Source of the DNA: Streptococcus suis S735
Lineage (GTDB): Bacteria > Bacillota > Bacilli > Lactobacillales > Streptococcaceae
Assembly: GCF_000294495.1 (NCBI RefSeq)
Contig: NC_018526.1
Coordinates: 1,736,001 to 1,800,000 of the forward strand
Length of the DNA: 64,000 nucleotides
Direction of reading: 5' to 3'
Position 1 is the first letter of the stretch. Each line of letters starts with the position of its first letter. A program made the translations under genes and the position numbers. The notes under the pieces were generated by a model. The model worked only from the letters and a program-made list of their open reading frames with translations. It was not told the origin of the DNA and made no database searches. Shown here piece by piece: positions 32,160 to 41,887 of this stretch.

Positions 32160-33200
32160 TTATTTACCAAGAGCTGCTGCCATTGTCGCTGCAACTTCTG
32201 CTTCAAAGTCGTTTGAAGCTTTCTCGATACCTTCACCCACTTCGAAACGAGCAAATTCTACAACTGAAGCGTTCACTGAGTTCAAGTAAGCTTCAACTGT
32301 TTTGCTGTCGTCCATGATGTACACTTGTGCAAGAAGTGTGTAAGCTTGGTCAACTTGAGTGTTGTCAAGCAAGAAGCGATCCATTTTACCTGGGATGATT
32401 TTATCCCAGATTTTTTCTGGTTTGCCTTCTGCTGCTAATTCTGCTTTGATAGCTTCTTCAGCTGCTGCAATCACTTCATCAGTCAATTGAGCTTTTGAAC
32501 CGTATTTCAACAATGGCAATGCTGGTTTGTTAACCATTGCACGGCTTTCGTTGTCTTGTTCGATCTTGTGGTTGATTTGTGCCAACTCATCTTTAACGAA
32601 TTGCTCATCCAATTCAGTGTAAGAAAGAACAGTTGGTTTCATCGCAGCGATGTGCATTGAGATTTGTTTTGCAAGAGTTTCGTCACCACCATCAACAACT
32701 GAGATAACACCGATACGGCCGCCGTTATGTTGGTAAGCACCAAATGCTTGAGCATCTGTTTTTTCAACCAAAGCAAAGCGACGGAATGAGATTTTCTCAC
32801 CGATTGTTGCAGTTGCGTTTACGTATGCTTCTTCAAGGGTTTCACCTGAAGGCATAGCCAATTTAAGAGCTGCTTCGTTGTCAGCTGGTTTACCTTCTGC
32901 AATTACTTTAGCAGTAGTGTTTACCAATTCAACGAATTGAGCATTTTTCGCAACGAAGTCTGTTTCAGCGTTCACTTCAACAACTGCTGCTACGTTACCA
33001 TCAACGTAAACACCTGTCAAACCTTCAGCTGCTACACGGTCAGCTTTCTTAGCTGCCTTAGCCATACCTTTTTCGCGAAGCAATTCGATCGCTTTTTCGA
33101 TATCACCGTCAGTTTCAACCAATGCTTTTTTCGCGTCCATAACGCCAGCACCTGATTTTTCACGCAATTCTTTAACGAGAGCTGCTGTAATTTCTGCCAT
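32160..33200 (-). CDS. tsf: Elongation factor Ts
   Basis: EF-Ts exchanges GDP for GTP on EF-Tu. The 346 residues begin with the UBA-like domain ([19 protein letters not shown] near residue 9) and continue with the TDFVAKN signature near 80 and the long core of the streptococcal form. It lies 155 bases after rpsB, separated by a hairpin at 33231-33258. Confidence 0.97.
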   Translation of the reverse strand: MAEITAALVKELREKSGAGVMDAKKALVETDGDIEKAIELLREKGMAKAAKKADRVAAEGLTGVYVDGNVAAVVEVNAETDFVAKNAQFVELVNTTAKVIAEGKPADNEAALKLAMPSGETLEEAYVNATATIGEKISFRRFALVEKTDAQAFGAYQHNGGRIGVISVVDGGDETLAKQISMHIAAMKPTVLSYTELDEQFVKDELAQINHKIEQDNESRAMVNKPALPLLKYGSKAQLTDEVIAAAEEAIKAELAAEGKPEKIWDKIIPGKMDRFLLDNTQVDQAYTLLAQVYIMDDSKTVEAYLNSVNASVVEFARFEVGEGIEKASNDFEAEVAATMAAALGK

Positions 33201-33230
33201 GTCTATTCTCCTTGTTTGTATTTATAAAAT

Positions 33231-33258
33231 AGAGGAGCGGGCTCAGCCCTGCCCCTCT
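33231..33258 (-). terminator. Hairpin between rpsB and tsf (partial terminator or attenuator)
   Basis: AGAGG-AGCGGGC against GCCC-TGCCCCTCT forms a GC-rich imperfect stem, followed on the minus strand by ATTTTAT. It could lower tsf expression relative to rpsB or mark an RNA-processing site. Confidence 0.55.
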
Positions 33259-33355
33259 AGGATTGTTTTTGTGTCTGATAAATAATGTAGAATGTACTCG
33301 GACTAAAAAGCTAGAATTTAGATATATCTAACGCTTTTCTTAACGCCTTCGTTAC

Positions 33356-34132
33356 TTATTTTCCTTCTACAACTTCAACCAATTCTTCGATTGATTCTGT
33401 AGATGCTGGCTCAGCTGCCAATTCAGCTTCAACTGCTGCTACACTGTCTTCACCTTGGTTGCCTTCGATGATAGCGTCAGCCATTTTAGCTGTAATCAAT
33501 TTAACAGCGCGGATAGCGTCATCGTTAGCTGGGATGATAACATCGATATCATCTGGATCTGTGTTTGTGTCAACCATCGCTACAACTGGGATACCCAATT
33601 TCTTAGCTTCTTTAACAGCGATTTGCTCTTTGTGTGGATCAACGACGAACATTACATCTGGAATGCGTGGCATGTCAGCGATACCGCCCAAGAATTTTTC
33701 AAGACGAGCACGTTGTTTGTTCAACAATGCTACTTCTTTCTTAGGAAGCACTTCGAAAGTTCCATCTTCTTCCATACGGTTGATTTCTTTCAAACGAGCG
33801 ATACGTTTTTGGATTGTACCCCAGTTTGTAAGAGTTCCACCCAACCAACGGTGGTTGATGAAGTATTGACCAGCGCGGATAGCTTCGTCTTTAACAGCTT
33901 CAGCAGCTTGTTTTTTAGTACCTACGAACAAGATAACTGCGTCGTTTGCTGCAGCGTCACGGATGAATTCGTAAGCTTGGTCAGCCAATTTTACAGTTTG
34001 TTGCAAGTCGATAACGTGGATACCGTTACGCTCTGTGAAGATGTACTTAGCCATCTTAGGATTCCAGCGACGAGTTTGGTGACCGAAGTGTACACCAGCC
34101 TCAAGAAGTTGTTTCATTGAAATTACTGCCAT
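33356..34132 (-). CDS. rpsB: Small ribosomal subunit protein uS2
   Basis: This 258-residue protein has the family signatures [25 protein letters not shown] at the N terminus and [21 protein letters not shown] in the second half. The ATG at 34132 follows AAAAGGAG and gives the usual N terminus; the upstream open frame is the structured leader. It is the first gene of rpsB-tsf. Confidence 0.97.
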   Translation of the reverse strand: MAVISMKQLLEAGVHFGHQTRRWNPKMAKYIFTERNGIHVIDLQQTVKLADQAYEFIRDAAANDAVILFVGTKKQAAEAVKDEAIRAGQYFINHRWLGGTLTNWGTIQKRIARLKEINRMEEDGTFEVLPKKEVALLNKQRARLEKFLGGIADMPRIPDVMFVVDPHKEQIAVKEAKKLGIPVVAMVDTNTDPDDIDVIIPANDDAIRAVKLITAKMADAIIEGNQGEDSVAAVEAELAAEPASTESIEELVEVVEGK

Positions 34133-34139
34133 GAGTATT

Positions 34140-34277
34140 TCTCCTTTTGTTTTTTCTCCTCTCCCGAACTTCGACTTGCAGCCCAACCTTTCGGCAACAA
34201 GACCACAATTGGTCCGGGATGAGTATTTGTTGTTTAGACAACTTAGTAAGTATACCAAAGTTTTAGGTGAAAATCAA
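34140..34277 (-). promoter_or_regulatory. rpsB promoter and structured 5' leader
   Basis: TTGATT (34272-34277), a 17-bp spacer and TATACT (34249-34254) with TG one base upstream make a strong promoter. The leader of about 110 bases contains GC-rich segments that can pair (CCCGGACC near 34215 with GGTTGGG/TTCGGG further down). This suggests an autoregulatory ribosomal-protein leader. The fold is inferred. Confidence 0.6.
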
Positions 34278-34396
34278 GCATTTCAGTACACAAATCTCTA
34301 GATTATGCCAAGCTCATAGATCGGGATATGTCTCTCTTTATGTTACTACTTTTTTATTATTTTTAACTTCATCCATTTTACTTTCTATTTCTTAGA

Positions 34397-34433
34397 AATA
34401 GAAAGGAAGTAACGCCTATCTGGTGTTACTTCC
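34397..34433 (-). terminator. Terminator of the small P-loop kinase gene
   Basis: GGAAGTAACACC and GGCGTTACTTCC (12 positions, one wobble) are followed by a TTTCTATTTCT tract on the minus strand. It stands 46 bases beyond the stop codon. Confidence 0.8.
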
Positions 34434-34478
34434 TCTTAGTTGTATCCCTTAGATAAACTGTGATACAATGTCTCTCTA

Positions 34479-34991
34479 TCATAAATCAATCTCTATCTCG
34501 TAACTCTCATCAATCCATAGGATGTTTGCATCATATTTTTTCGCCCTTCTAAAAAATCGAGTATTTTCTTCTAAAACACTTTCCATCGTACACCATTCAT
34601 CATCTATACGATTTTCTATAAGGCGTGCATGTTTCTTTATGCTTCCAAAGTGTTTCTGAATATAGTTTTCACTCATCACAAGACAGTAATATCTGATATG
34701 GTCAAGGTAGGCTGTTGCAAAGTCGTTTGCCCAATCAAAAGGGATATAGATCCCTTCAACAATAAGGTTTTGCTCATTTTCTATAGCAGTTTTAATCATT
34801 TCACGAACAATAGGCCATAGATATGCTGTAAGTTTATCATCTTCTTCGACTGAAAGTTTAGTATTGCCGCTACGAATTAACCCCATTTTCAAATGGTCTA
34901 TTGATAAATAAGGATAGTGATATTTTTCAAGTAATTTTTGAGCTAGCACAGTCTTCCCAGTGTGAGATGCTCCTGTTATTAAAACAATCAT
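34479..34991 (-). CDS. Small P-loop kinase-like protein
   Basis: The 170 residues open with the Walker A motif GASHTGKT (residues 7-14) and contain DHLKMGLIRSGNTK and the Walker-B-like LIVEGIYIPF near 76. This is the pattern of small kinases of the adenylate-kinase or zeta-toxin-like class. Substrate unknown. It is a single-gene unit between rpsB and tRNA-Cys and is more AT-rich than its neighbours, which hints at acquisition. It does not resemble a complete zeta toxin, and no antitoxin adjoins it. Confidence 0.65.
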   Translation of the reverse strand: MIVLITGASHTGKTVLAQKLLEKYHYPYLSIDHLKMGLIRSGNTKLSVEEDDKLTAYLWPIVREMIKTAIENEQNLIVEGIYIPFDWANDFATAYLDHIRYYCLVMSENYIQKHFGSIKKHARLIENRIDDEWCTMESVLEENTRFFRRAKKYDANILWIDESYEIEIDL

Positions 34992-35530
34992 GATTTTCTC
35001 CTATCTAAGCGACAAAGCATCTATGTTTTATATGAAAATTTGTAAGAAACACTGCTTGTCATCCTATCTATTTTTTAATCTCTTACTCAATTTATTATAT
35101 CATGTTCCCACATTTTTTCAGTTAATCTAATCAAGTACCTGAGTTATCTTTGCAATATACTGTAAATAAAAACAACCGTTTTAGATGGAATATTCTTCTT
35201 GGTTTAATCTTTATTTAGCAAAAATAAACTCTATCACCTCCAAATCTTTCTTAAAGAGGTGCACTATTATCGTAATTCTGTTCCCTTAACATTCCTTGCA
35301 GTAAAAATGAATTCACTTACCCAAAGTGTTTCTTAATTCTTTTTGCTCCACTCTTTTTCTATCAAACAAAGAGAGTGGTACTAGCCATCAATACTCAAAA
35401 AGTACTCCTATCTTTTTCGTCGTATTCTCCTATGTTTTCGCAACTGTTTTATAGATTTGTTATCAGTCACAAACAGTCACTAGATTTTTCTTGACTTTCA
35501 GCTTTTTTTTCGGTAGAATATTCTTTGTTA
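34992..35530. other. Intergenic stretch without recognised features
   Basis: About 540 AT-rich bases between the kinase gene and tRNA-Cys. I see no open frame with a ribosome site and no repeat shared with the rest of the window. The last 60 bases probably include the tRNA promoter (TTCTTGACTTTCAGC near 35488, with TAGAAT near 35514). Confidence 0.5.
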
Positions 35531-35531
35531 T

Positions 35532-35602
35532 GGCGGTATAGCCAAGTGGTAAGGCACGGCTCTGCAAAAGCTTGATCGTCGGTTCAAATCCGTCTACCGC
35601 CT
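35532..35602 (+). tRNA. tRNA-Cys (anticodon GCA)
   Basis: 71 nt with acceptor arms GGCGGTA/TACCGCC, D-arm GCC-AAGTGGTAA-GGC, anticodon loop CTGCAAA and T-loop TTCAAAT. No CCA is encoded. Confidence 0.93.
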
Positions 35603-35613
35603 TTTAATATTCT

Positions 35614-35643
35614 AAAAAACCTAGGAATCTTCCTAGGTTTTTA
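35614..35643. terminator. Shared terminator of tRNA-Cys and sspA
   Basis: AAAAACCTAGGAA and TTCCTAGGTTTTT form a 13-bp stem with T runs on both strands. The tRNA and sspA converge on it. Confidence 0.88.
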
Positions 35644-35644
35644 C

Positions 35645-38600
35645 TTATTCTTTTCGCTTCAAATTTCCGAGGGCCATAGCTCCACCAAATAGACCTAACA
35701 AAGTACTTATAAAGACACTTCCCAGGCTATCCCCAGTTTGAGGCAGTTTCCCACTAGTATCCGCCGCTAATGCACCTGTCTCTCCTATTCCGCTTCTTTC
35801 AAAGAATTCTCTGTGAGGTACGGACACTTCTATTCTCTCGTCAGAAATTCCTAGTGGCTCCTCATGTTTTGTAAGTTTCCCCAAATGCTCCACACCATCT
35901 TCTCTTGTATCGCCAGTTAACAGCGCGATTTCAGTGGATCCTGTTTGCGGAGCAAGTGAATTCTCTTCTTTTGGCATTGGTATATGCGCTTCCGATTTCA
36001 GAATAGGAATGCTAGGGGTTTGATCCTTATCTGATCGCTCCACATGAAGGTCTTTTTCAGGAACCTGCTCAGATACTTCCTTGTCATTTAACCGTACCTT
36101 ATATTTCTTCACAACAGCATTTCCAAAACTGTCACTCAAATCAAGTTTGACTGTATCCCCGTCTTTCAGACTATGTAGCTCATAGCGAAAGGCTTTTTCA
36201 TTATTTCCATACTGCCTCCAGAAGCCTCCTCGAGCTACAAAATCTTCGTTGATCTTCAAGGACCAATAAATTCCATTATCCTTGGCGCTTCCGGTAAGTG
36301 TCAAGTGCCCATCAGCATCTGCCAGGAGGACTCCTGCATACTGATTTTCCTCGTCTTCATCTTCTTCACTATCCACTACCTGTCTTTCCAATGGTAGCAC
36401 CTCATTTTCCAGCTGTAAAACAGGGTTTTCTGTATCAACCAACATCTGATATTTCTTCGTGTAAGTCAACTCATCTGCCTCATTGTACACACTTATATCC
36501 ACAACATTTCCCTCTTCAATCAGAGTAACTGGATAGGTCAACTTCCCATCCTCAAAATAGCGTTTTTCACCACCATTGATGCGCACAGAATGAGCTTGTT
36601 CGGTTTCTGCTTCTATTTCAAATGTAAATAGATAAGTCCCATCTTCTTGCTTTTTGAAGTCGACCAACCCGCTATCTAGCTCACGACCAAGACTTTCTTT
36701 ATTGAAACGAATTGGGTCAATCAGCCAGTTATTGACAGTAATCGGAACTTCTGTTTCCTCCTCCTCATCCAGACTCTCTGGACTTGTATTGATACGAAGG
36801 TCCTTTAATTTATTTCCCTTCTCATCTACCGCAGTTAACATGATGGCTCTAGGAAAATCAGATTTAAAGAAGTCTTGCTCAAAACTGCCGTCTTCTTTTA
36901 CATCTATGATTTTCAGCTCTCCCTTACCAATGTCTAGATTGGAATAGTAAAGTTTGATGTCCTTAGGAAGACTAACATTATCACTCACTTTCCCTTTCAA
37001 TGTAAAACGCCCATTTTTACCAATCTGGATAACCTCTTCATCCTCTTCATCTTTTTCAATATCAAGATCAATCGTCGGCTTTTCATTATCTACCAAATAA
37101 TTCAAGGTTTTAGTGTAAATAAGGTTGCCATCCTTATCTTTCAAGATTAATTCAAAACTATGACGTCCATCTGATTGCTCTGGAATCTGGAGAGATAGTT
37201 GACCATTCTCAAGAGAGTAATTCACAGCCTGAGCATCCAAGTTAGCCTGTACATCGGAAACTTGCGCTGAGACGTTCGCTTTAATTTCTACAGTTTTCTT
37301 ACTGCGAATTGCCATCAAATCTTCCAAATTTTTAAACTGGATTACAGGCGCCATCAAATCTTTTTCAACAGCAACCACATTACCCGCTATATCCATCACC
37401 TCAACACGGAGATGATTTTTAGCATCGAGTGGCAGTTCCACTTCTTTGAGATGGTAATGTAGTTGACCTGCATCATCTACAACCTTTTCAACAAGAAGAT
37501 CTTCTCCATTTAGATTAGCTCGAACCTCCCAAACTTTATTATTATCCTTGGCTGTGACGACCAGTTCTCTATGGCTGGATAGACGATTGGTATCAATCGC
37601 GACAATCTCTGGCTTTTGATTATCAATTTTGACTGGCAGATAGGTATACTGATAGGCCCCATTTTCTTTATTTTTTACCCGCAATCTAAAGAAATATTGT
37701 CCTTCCGGTGCTGGTATATTTTCATCATTGCTTGCATCGTACACTTTCCCATCCCAACGGTGCAATTCTATCGGAGTACGAAGCTTGAAATACTCCGATA
37801 GACTTTCAAAATAATCTACATAGCGAACACGAGACAGCATGGTTCCTGTATCAATTCGCCTTAAAACAGGAGCATCTTCTGTAGCTTCTTTTACAATATC
37901 CAAATCATAGTTGGTAATATCCCTCAATAGCGCAAATCGAACAAAGGCATTCCCAATCTGACTGTCCGAATGCTGGTTTTGAATTGCGATATTGTCTGGA
38001 TTGAGAGGCGATTGATTATCTTGAATCTTTTCACGCCCAAGTTCAATATAGCGCCCAGACTTATTGTGTTTATAGCTAGATAAAACTGAGGTCAGTTTCA
38101 ATTTAGAACTGGTTTCCCAAGCCGGTGCATCAACAATCCTTTCTTTTGACCAGTCACCAACAAAGCCAAAATAAGGTATGCTGATGTCAGACTGCCCCTC
38201 CGTCAATGATTTGAAGTAAATATACCCTTCTGCAAACTGGTCTTTCGCTTCTCCTGCATCCAATTTCAGGCGAATGGTTCTCTTCTCTTTTGGACCTAGT
38301 TGAATGGATTGCTCAGAAAGATGAATACTCGACCCCTTGATTTCTGTCGCATGAATCTCTTTAACTACTTTTCCAGAACGTCCTATTCTATCAACAGGAA
38401 CATCTTGACTAGTCAACACTTTCCCAGCTGAAATAGCAAAGCTTCTTTGTTGGTTTCCCAGATTTTCCAAGGTTACCTCAAATTCTGTCTCACGCCCTAT
38501 TTCTTTTAATTCCACCCCTCCTTTTAGACGGTGGTGAAGAATCACATCTGTTTCAAAGGCTCTATCAATCTGCAACAGACCAGCACCTTGTTGTCTCGGA

Positions 38601-40723
38601 GAATTTTCCAAAGCATGCCCAGATGAATCTAGAACATCAACCAAAGGGGTAGCAGTATTCATCAAAATGATTCTCAGCAAATCCATCCTAGTCATGCCTT
38701 CTGGTGGTGTCATTTGGCGAATCCGTGGCAATAAAAGTGCGCTGGCACCCGCCACAATTGGCGAAGCCATCGAAGTCCCTGACATGGAGCCATAACGATT
38801 GTCATTCAAGGTTGCATAAACATCCTCTCCCGGCGCCACAATCTCTGGCTTCAATTCTAAGTTGACCGTAGGTCCCCAACTAGAAAAGCCTGATACAGTC
38901 GGCACTTCAATCAACTTCTTCATTCCAATTGTAGGTTTAAGAACCAAACCAGTGTTGCCTTGCGATTGGTTGGCAACTTCTAATAATCGCCTTCCATCTT
39001 CCCCGCTAAGACTAATTCCCCAGATAGAGGAGTAGGAAAGCAAAGTCTTATCATCTACCAACAACTGATGGGTCCTATAATAATCCTTGTTCCATCCCTG
39101 ATCAGTATTTATCACAATAATTCCAGCAACATCCTTGAATTTCAAATTACGAACAGCATCTTTCAAGTCAAACTTATCTTTTTTGATAACCGCTACTTTA
39201 CCAGCCAAATCAAGCCCTTGCACTTCTTCCCAATGACCATTTCCAGCATCTACAAATTCATATTTTCCCTCTGTAAGCGTTGTATAGCCAATAGGATAGT
39301 AACCAAAAGACTGTCCATTCAGCATAAATTCTCGTTGAACAAGATGGGTATTTCTCGCCGAACCAACCGCGATAACTGCGGGAGTCGCTGCTACACCAAC
39401 TGTTGTTGCCGTATCCACAGCTCCTAAGGCATTATTTGTATGCAGGTCAAAGGAGGTGTCTGAAGAGGAGGCACCAGCATTACCAATAGCCGCTGTAATG
39501 ATAATTCCCTTTTCTGCTGCCCTCTTAGCAATCGTGTAGTAAGCATTCCCTGGTAGCCCGCTATCATAATAACCAACACTCAAGCTGATGACATCTGCCC
39601 CGTGTTTGATAGCATCTTCAATAGCAGCATAAGCAGCATCCTCCGTCTCAGCTTTATAATTTTTAGGGTCATTTGAAAAAATCTTGTAGACTAGCAGTTG
39701 TGCGTTGGGAGCAATCCCATCAACTCCCTTTTTAGACGCAACTTCTTCGTCTGTTGCATTTCCAGCCAGAGTTCCTGCTATGTGCATACCATGTGGTTCG
39801 TGGGTATCATCGTAGAGATTATCGTTGCCAGATACATAATTATAGCCATGGGGAACTTTCAATGTGTATGTCCCTGTCGTAGATGGAGTAATGTCCTTAA
39901 TTTTAGGAATGACACCATCATCCAACCTCATGTCTTTGTGCTTAATATCCAAACCGGAGTCAATGACTGCAATCACCATTCCGCGACCATCTGTCTGATA
40001 TTTAGAACTTGCTTTTAAGGCACCAACCAGCTGTTTAGCAGTATGAAGAGTCGGTCGGATACGGCGACTCTCTTCTAAAGAGGTTAATTCGGTAATTGCC
40101 TTCACATCAGACAAACTTTCTTTCCCTACCTCTACTGATGCTCCCGTTAAAACCTCCTTATACTCATGAACAATTTTAACGCCATCAATTTTCTTTAATT
40201 TATCCAATACAAGATTTCGGTTCTCTTCGGAAAATTGTAAAATATAGCGCCCTGTTGTCACCTCTTCTGGCTCAAGCTGTGATTCCTGCGGGATTGTTTG
40301 AGGAGCACTAGCTTCTTTTCCGCTAATGTCTTCTTTTTCCTTTGACTCATCTGTTGTCTTACCAGCTGTAGTTTCTATCTCGGTCGCAGCTTGATCTGTG
40401 AGAAGACCTGATTCTTCACCCGCCTCTGTATCTACAACTTCTTCGACCACTCCCTCTTCAGCAACTGGTTCATCCACCTGCTCCGTTTTAACTGGATCAT
40501 CTGATAATGGTCCATCTTCTTTTTTCTCTACCGCAGAATTTTGCCTACTATCCATATCTGTTGCGACCGCAACTGTAGACTCCAATCCTTCTCCACTAGT
40601 ATCTGCTTGAACCATCGGAACACCCGTGATAAAAAATCCTATTGATACCGATGCCACACCGACACTTAACTTCTTGATACTAAAGCGTTGTTTATTCTCA
40701 ATCTGAGACCACTTCTGTTTCAT
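35645..40723 (-). CDS. sspA: Cell-wall-anchored subtilisin-like serine protease (SspA-like)
   Basis: This 1692-residue surface protease belongs to the C5a-peptidase/lactocepin group of subtilases. A YSIRK-type signal (FSIKKLSVGVASVSIGFF, ending VQA near 40) is followed by an acidic Glu/Thr-rich stretch and an I9-type propeptide. The catalytic triad is Asp in VIDSGLD (about 254), His in PHGMHIAG (about 313) and Ser in GTSMASP (about 650), with a PA domain between His and Ser. Fn3-like and Ig-like modules fill the C-terminal half, and LPQTG with a hydrophobic helix and LKRKE tail ends it. Length agrees with S. suis SspA. All key residues are present. The promoter carries a DtxR-like palindrome. 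Confidence 0.92.
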   Translation of the reverse strand: MKQKWSQIENKQRFSIKKLSVGVASVSIGFFITGVPMVQADTSGEGLESTVAVATDMDSRQNSAVEKKEDGPLSDDPVKTEQVDEPVAEEGVVEEVVDTEAGEESGLLTDQAATEIETTAGKTTDESKEKEDISGKEASAPQTIPQESQLEPEEVTTGRYILQFSEENRNLVLDKLKKIDGVKIVHEYKEVLTGASVEVGKESLSDVKAITELTSLEESRRIRPTLHTAKQLVGALKASSKYQTDGRGMVIAVIDSGLDIKHKDMRLDDGVIPKIKDITPSTTGTYTLKVPHGYNYVSGNDNLYDDTHEPHGMHIAGTLAGNATDEEVASKKGVDGIAPNAQLLVYKIFSNDPKNYKAETEDAAYAAIEDAIKHGADVISLSVGYYDSGLPGNAYYTIAKRAAEKGIIITAAIGNAGASSSDTSFDLHTNNALGAVDTATTVGVAATPAVIAVGSARNTHLVQREFMLNGQSFGYYPIGYTTLTEGKYEFVDAGNGHWEEVQGLDLAGKVAVIKKDKFDLKDAVRNLKFKDVAGIIVINTDQGWNKDYYRTHQLLVDDKTLLSYSSIWGISLSGEDGRRLLEVANQSQGNTGLVLKPTIGMKKLIEVPTVSGFSSWGPTVNLELKPEIVAPGEDVYATLNDNRYGSMSGTSMASPIVAGASALLLPRIRQMTPPEGMTRMDLLRIILMNTATPLVDVLDSSGHALENSPRQQGAGLLQIDRAFETDVILHHRLKGGVELKEIGRETEFEVTLENLGNQQRSFAISAGKVLTSQDVPVDRIGRSGKVVKEIHATEIKGSSIHLSEQSIQLGPKEKRTIRLKLDAGEAKDQFAEGYIYFKSLTEGQSDISIPYFGFVGDWSKERIVDAPAWETSSKLKLTSVLSSYKHNKSGRYIELGREKIQDNQSPLNPDNIAIQNQHSDSQIGNAFVRFALLRDITNYDLDIVKEATEDAPVLRRIDTGTMLSRVRYVDYFESLSEYFKLRTPIELHRWDGKVYDASNDENIPAPEGQYFFRLRVKNKENGAYQYTYLPVKIDNQKPEIVAIDTNRLSSHRELVVTAKDNNKVWEVRANLNGEDLLVEKVVDDAGQLHYHLKEVELPLDAKNHLRVEVMDIAGNVVAVEKDLMAPVIQFKNLEDLMAIRSKKTVEIKANVSAQVSDVQANLDAQAVNYSLENGQLSLQIPEQSDGRHSFELILKDKDGNLIYTKTLNYLVDNEKPTIDLDIEKDEEDEEVIQIGKNGRFTLKGKVSDNVSLPKDIKLYYSNLDIGKGELKIIDVKEDGSFEQDFFKSDFPRAIMLTAVDEKGNKLKDLRINTSPESLDEEEETEVPITVNNWLIDPIRFNKESLGRELDSGLVDFKKQEDGTYLFTFEIEAETEQAHSVRINGGEKRYFEDGKLTYPVTLIEEGNVVDISVYNEADELTYTKKYQMLVDTENPVLQLENEVLPLERQVVDSEEDEDEENQYAGVLLADADGHLTLTGSAKDNGIYWSLKINEDFVARGGFWRQYGNNEKAFRYELHSLKDGDTVKLDLSDSFGNAVVKKYKVRLNDKEVSEQVPEKDLHVERSDKDQTPSIPILKSEAHIPMPKEENSLAPQTGSTEIALLTGDTREDGVEHLGKLTKHEEPLGISDERIEVSVPHREFFERSGIGETGALAADTSGKLPQTGDSLGSVFISTLLGLFGGAMALGNLKRKE

Positions 40724-40759
40724 AAAACCTCCGTTTTTTAAGTTTAATTAATTTATAAG

Positions 40760-40801
40760 TTAGGTACACCTAATTCTATAAAATTTTTAAATCTTTGGCA
40801 A
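40760..40801 (-). promoter_or_regulatory. sspA promoter with TTAGGT-ACCTAA palindrome
   Basis: TTGCCA (40796-40801), a 17-bp spacer and TAGAAT (40773-40778) form the promoter. TTAGGT-GT-ACCTAA (40760-40773) starts at the last base of the -10 and covers the transcription start. Its half-sites match those bound by DtxR/MntR-family metal regulators (TTAGG...CCTAA). Confidence 0.7.
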
Positions 40802-40829
40802 GTTTTTTTTGAATTAGCCCTCAAAAACA

Positions 40830-40857
40830 AGAAAAAGCACAGGCTTCCCTGCGCTTT
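40830..40857 (-). terminator. Terminator after nusG
   Basis: AAAGCGCAGG and CCTGTGCTTT pair with one wobble or mismatch on the minus strand and are followed by TTTTC. It ends the pbp2a-rpmG-secE-nusG group. Confidence 0.75.
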
Positions 40858-40866
40858 AACAACTTA

Positions 40867-41406
40867 TTACAACTCAGCAATCTGGCTTAAATTAACTTCA
40901 GCAATGGTATCATTACCAAACATAGAGATAACCATTTTAACCTTGTTGTTGTCGATTTCTGTAATTTTACCTGTGTAGTCTGTGAAGGCACCGTCGATGA
41001 TACGAACAGTGTCGCCAACTTTGACATCAATATCAAATTCTTGAACGGTTTGTCCCATAGACACCAAGATTTGACGAATTTCTTCTTCCAAAAGTGGAGT
41101 TGGTTTTGAACGGTTACCGTGTGAACCCACGAAACCTGTAACATTTGGCGTATTACGAACCACAAACCAAGCTTCATCGGTCATAACCATCTCAACCAAA
41201 ACATAACCAGGGAAACGGTTTTCTTCCACTTCCTTGACCTCACCGTTCTTTTCAACCTGAACAGTCTGAGTTGGAATTTCTACACGGAGGATGTTTTCCA
41301 ACATGTTATAAGTATGGGCACGTTGGAGCAAGTTTTCCTTCACTTTATTTTCATATCCTGAGTAGGTCTGCAAAACAAACCAGCCTTTATCAAAACTATC
41401 GTACAT
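40867..41406 (-). CDS. nusG: Transcription termination/antitermination protein NusG
   Basis: The 179 residues have the NGN domain (WFVLQTYSGYENKVKENL, FPGYVLVEM) and a C-terminal KOW motif (GDTVRIIDGAFTDYTGKITEID). NusG binds RNA polymerase and modulates pausing and Rho. It follows secE by 109 bases. Confidence 0.97.
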   Translation of the reverse strand: MYDSFDKGWFVLQTYSGYENKVKENLLQRAHTYNMLENILRVEIPTQTVQVEKNGEVKEVEENRFPGYVLVEMVMTDEAWFVVRNTPNVTGFVGSHGNRSKPTPLLEEEIRQILVSMGQTVQEFDIDVKVGDTVRIIDGAFTDYTGKITEIDNNKVKMVISMFGNDTIAEVNLSQIAEL

Positions 41407-41515
41407 TGTTACTTCCTTTCTTTGGAAACACGGAATTTTTAGACGCTAAAAAAAGCCCGAAGGCTTTCGCTTTTCCTTATTATATCACTTCCATTTTACA
41501 AATGGCAAGTATTTT

Positions 41516-41692
41516 CTAGAAAAGATTGATCAAGCTCATGATTCCTCGTGACAAAATCAAGTCAAAGAGGTAAACCACCGCTACGAAAAAGGCAGTATAT
41601 TCCACTACAGACACGAAATCCGTCCAGCTCTGCTTACGAGTTGGCCAAGACGTATCTTTTAAAATGCGGATAATGTCTTTGATAAATTTCAT
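41516..41692 (-). CDS. secE: Preprotein translocase subunit SecE
   Basis: This 58-residue protein was found by reading the gap between rpmG and nusG. It opens MKFIKDIIRILKDTSWPTRK, whose SWPTRKQ motif is diagnostic of SecE, and has one membrane helix (about residues 30-50). It stands between rpmG and nusG as in most Gram-positive bacteria. Confidence 0.93.
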   Translation of the reverse strand: MKFIKDIIRILKDTSWPTRKQSWTDFVSVVEYTAFFVAVVYLFDLILSRGIMSLINLF

Positions 41693-41701
41693 GCGTGACT
41701 C

Positions 41702-41854
41702 CTATCTGGTTTCCTTGTGAACAGTGTATTGTCCACAGTGTTTACAAAATTTATTTACTTCTAACCGTGTTGGCTTGGGATTGCTCGAAAGGCTGATTGA
41801 ATAGTTTCGAGAACCACAAACAGTACAGGCTAGGCTTGCTTTTTTTAGTGCCAT
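41702..41854 (-). CDS. rpmG: Large ribosomal subunit protein bL33
   Basis: This 50-residue protein has CTVCGSRNY near the N terminus and [13 protein letters not shown] at the C terminus, the four-cysteine zinc-binding form. The start follows a GGAGGGC ribosome site. The order pbp2a-rpmG-secE-nusG is typical of streptococci. Confidence 0.93.
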   Translation of the reverse strand: MALKKASLACTVCGSRNYSISLSSNPKPTRLEVNKFCKHCGQYTVHKETR

Positions 41855-41887
41855 AAAGCCCTCCATCCTTTTCATTCTACCATGTTT

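Noticed and set aside
33455..34120. A 221-codon plus-strand open frame opposite rpsB
   Set aside because: It mirrors the strong codon bias of rpsB; the sense protein is certain.
34133..34258. N-terminal extension of rpsB by 42 codons
   Set aside because: It spans the structured leader and the promoter; the ATG at 34132 has the ribosome site.
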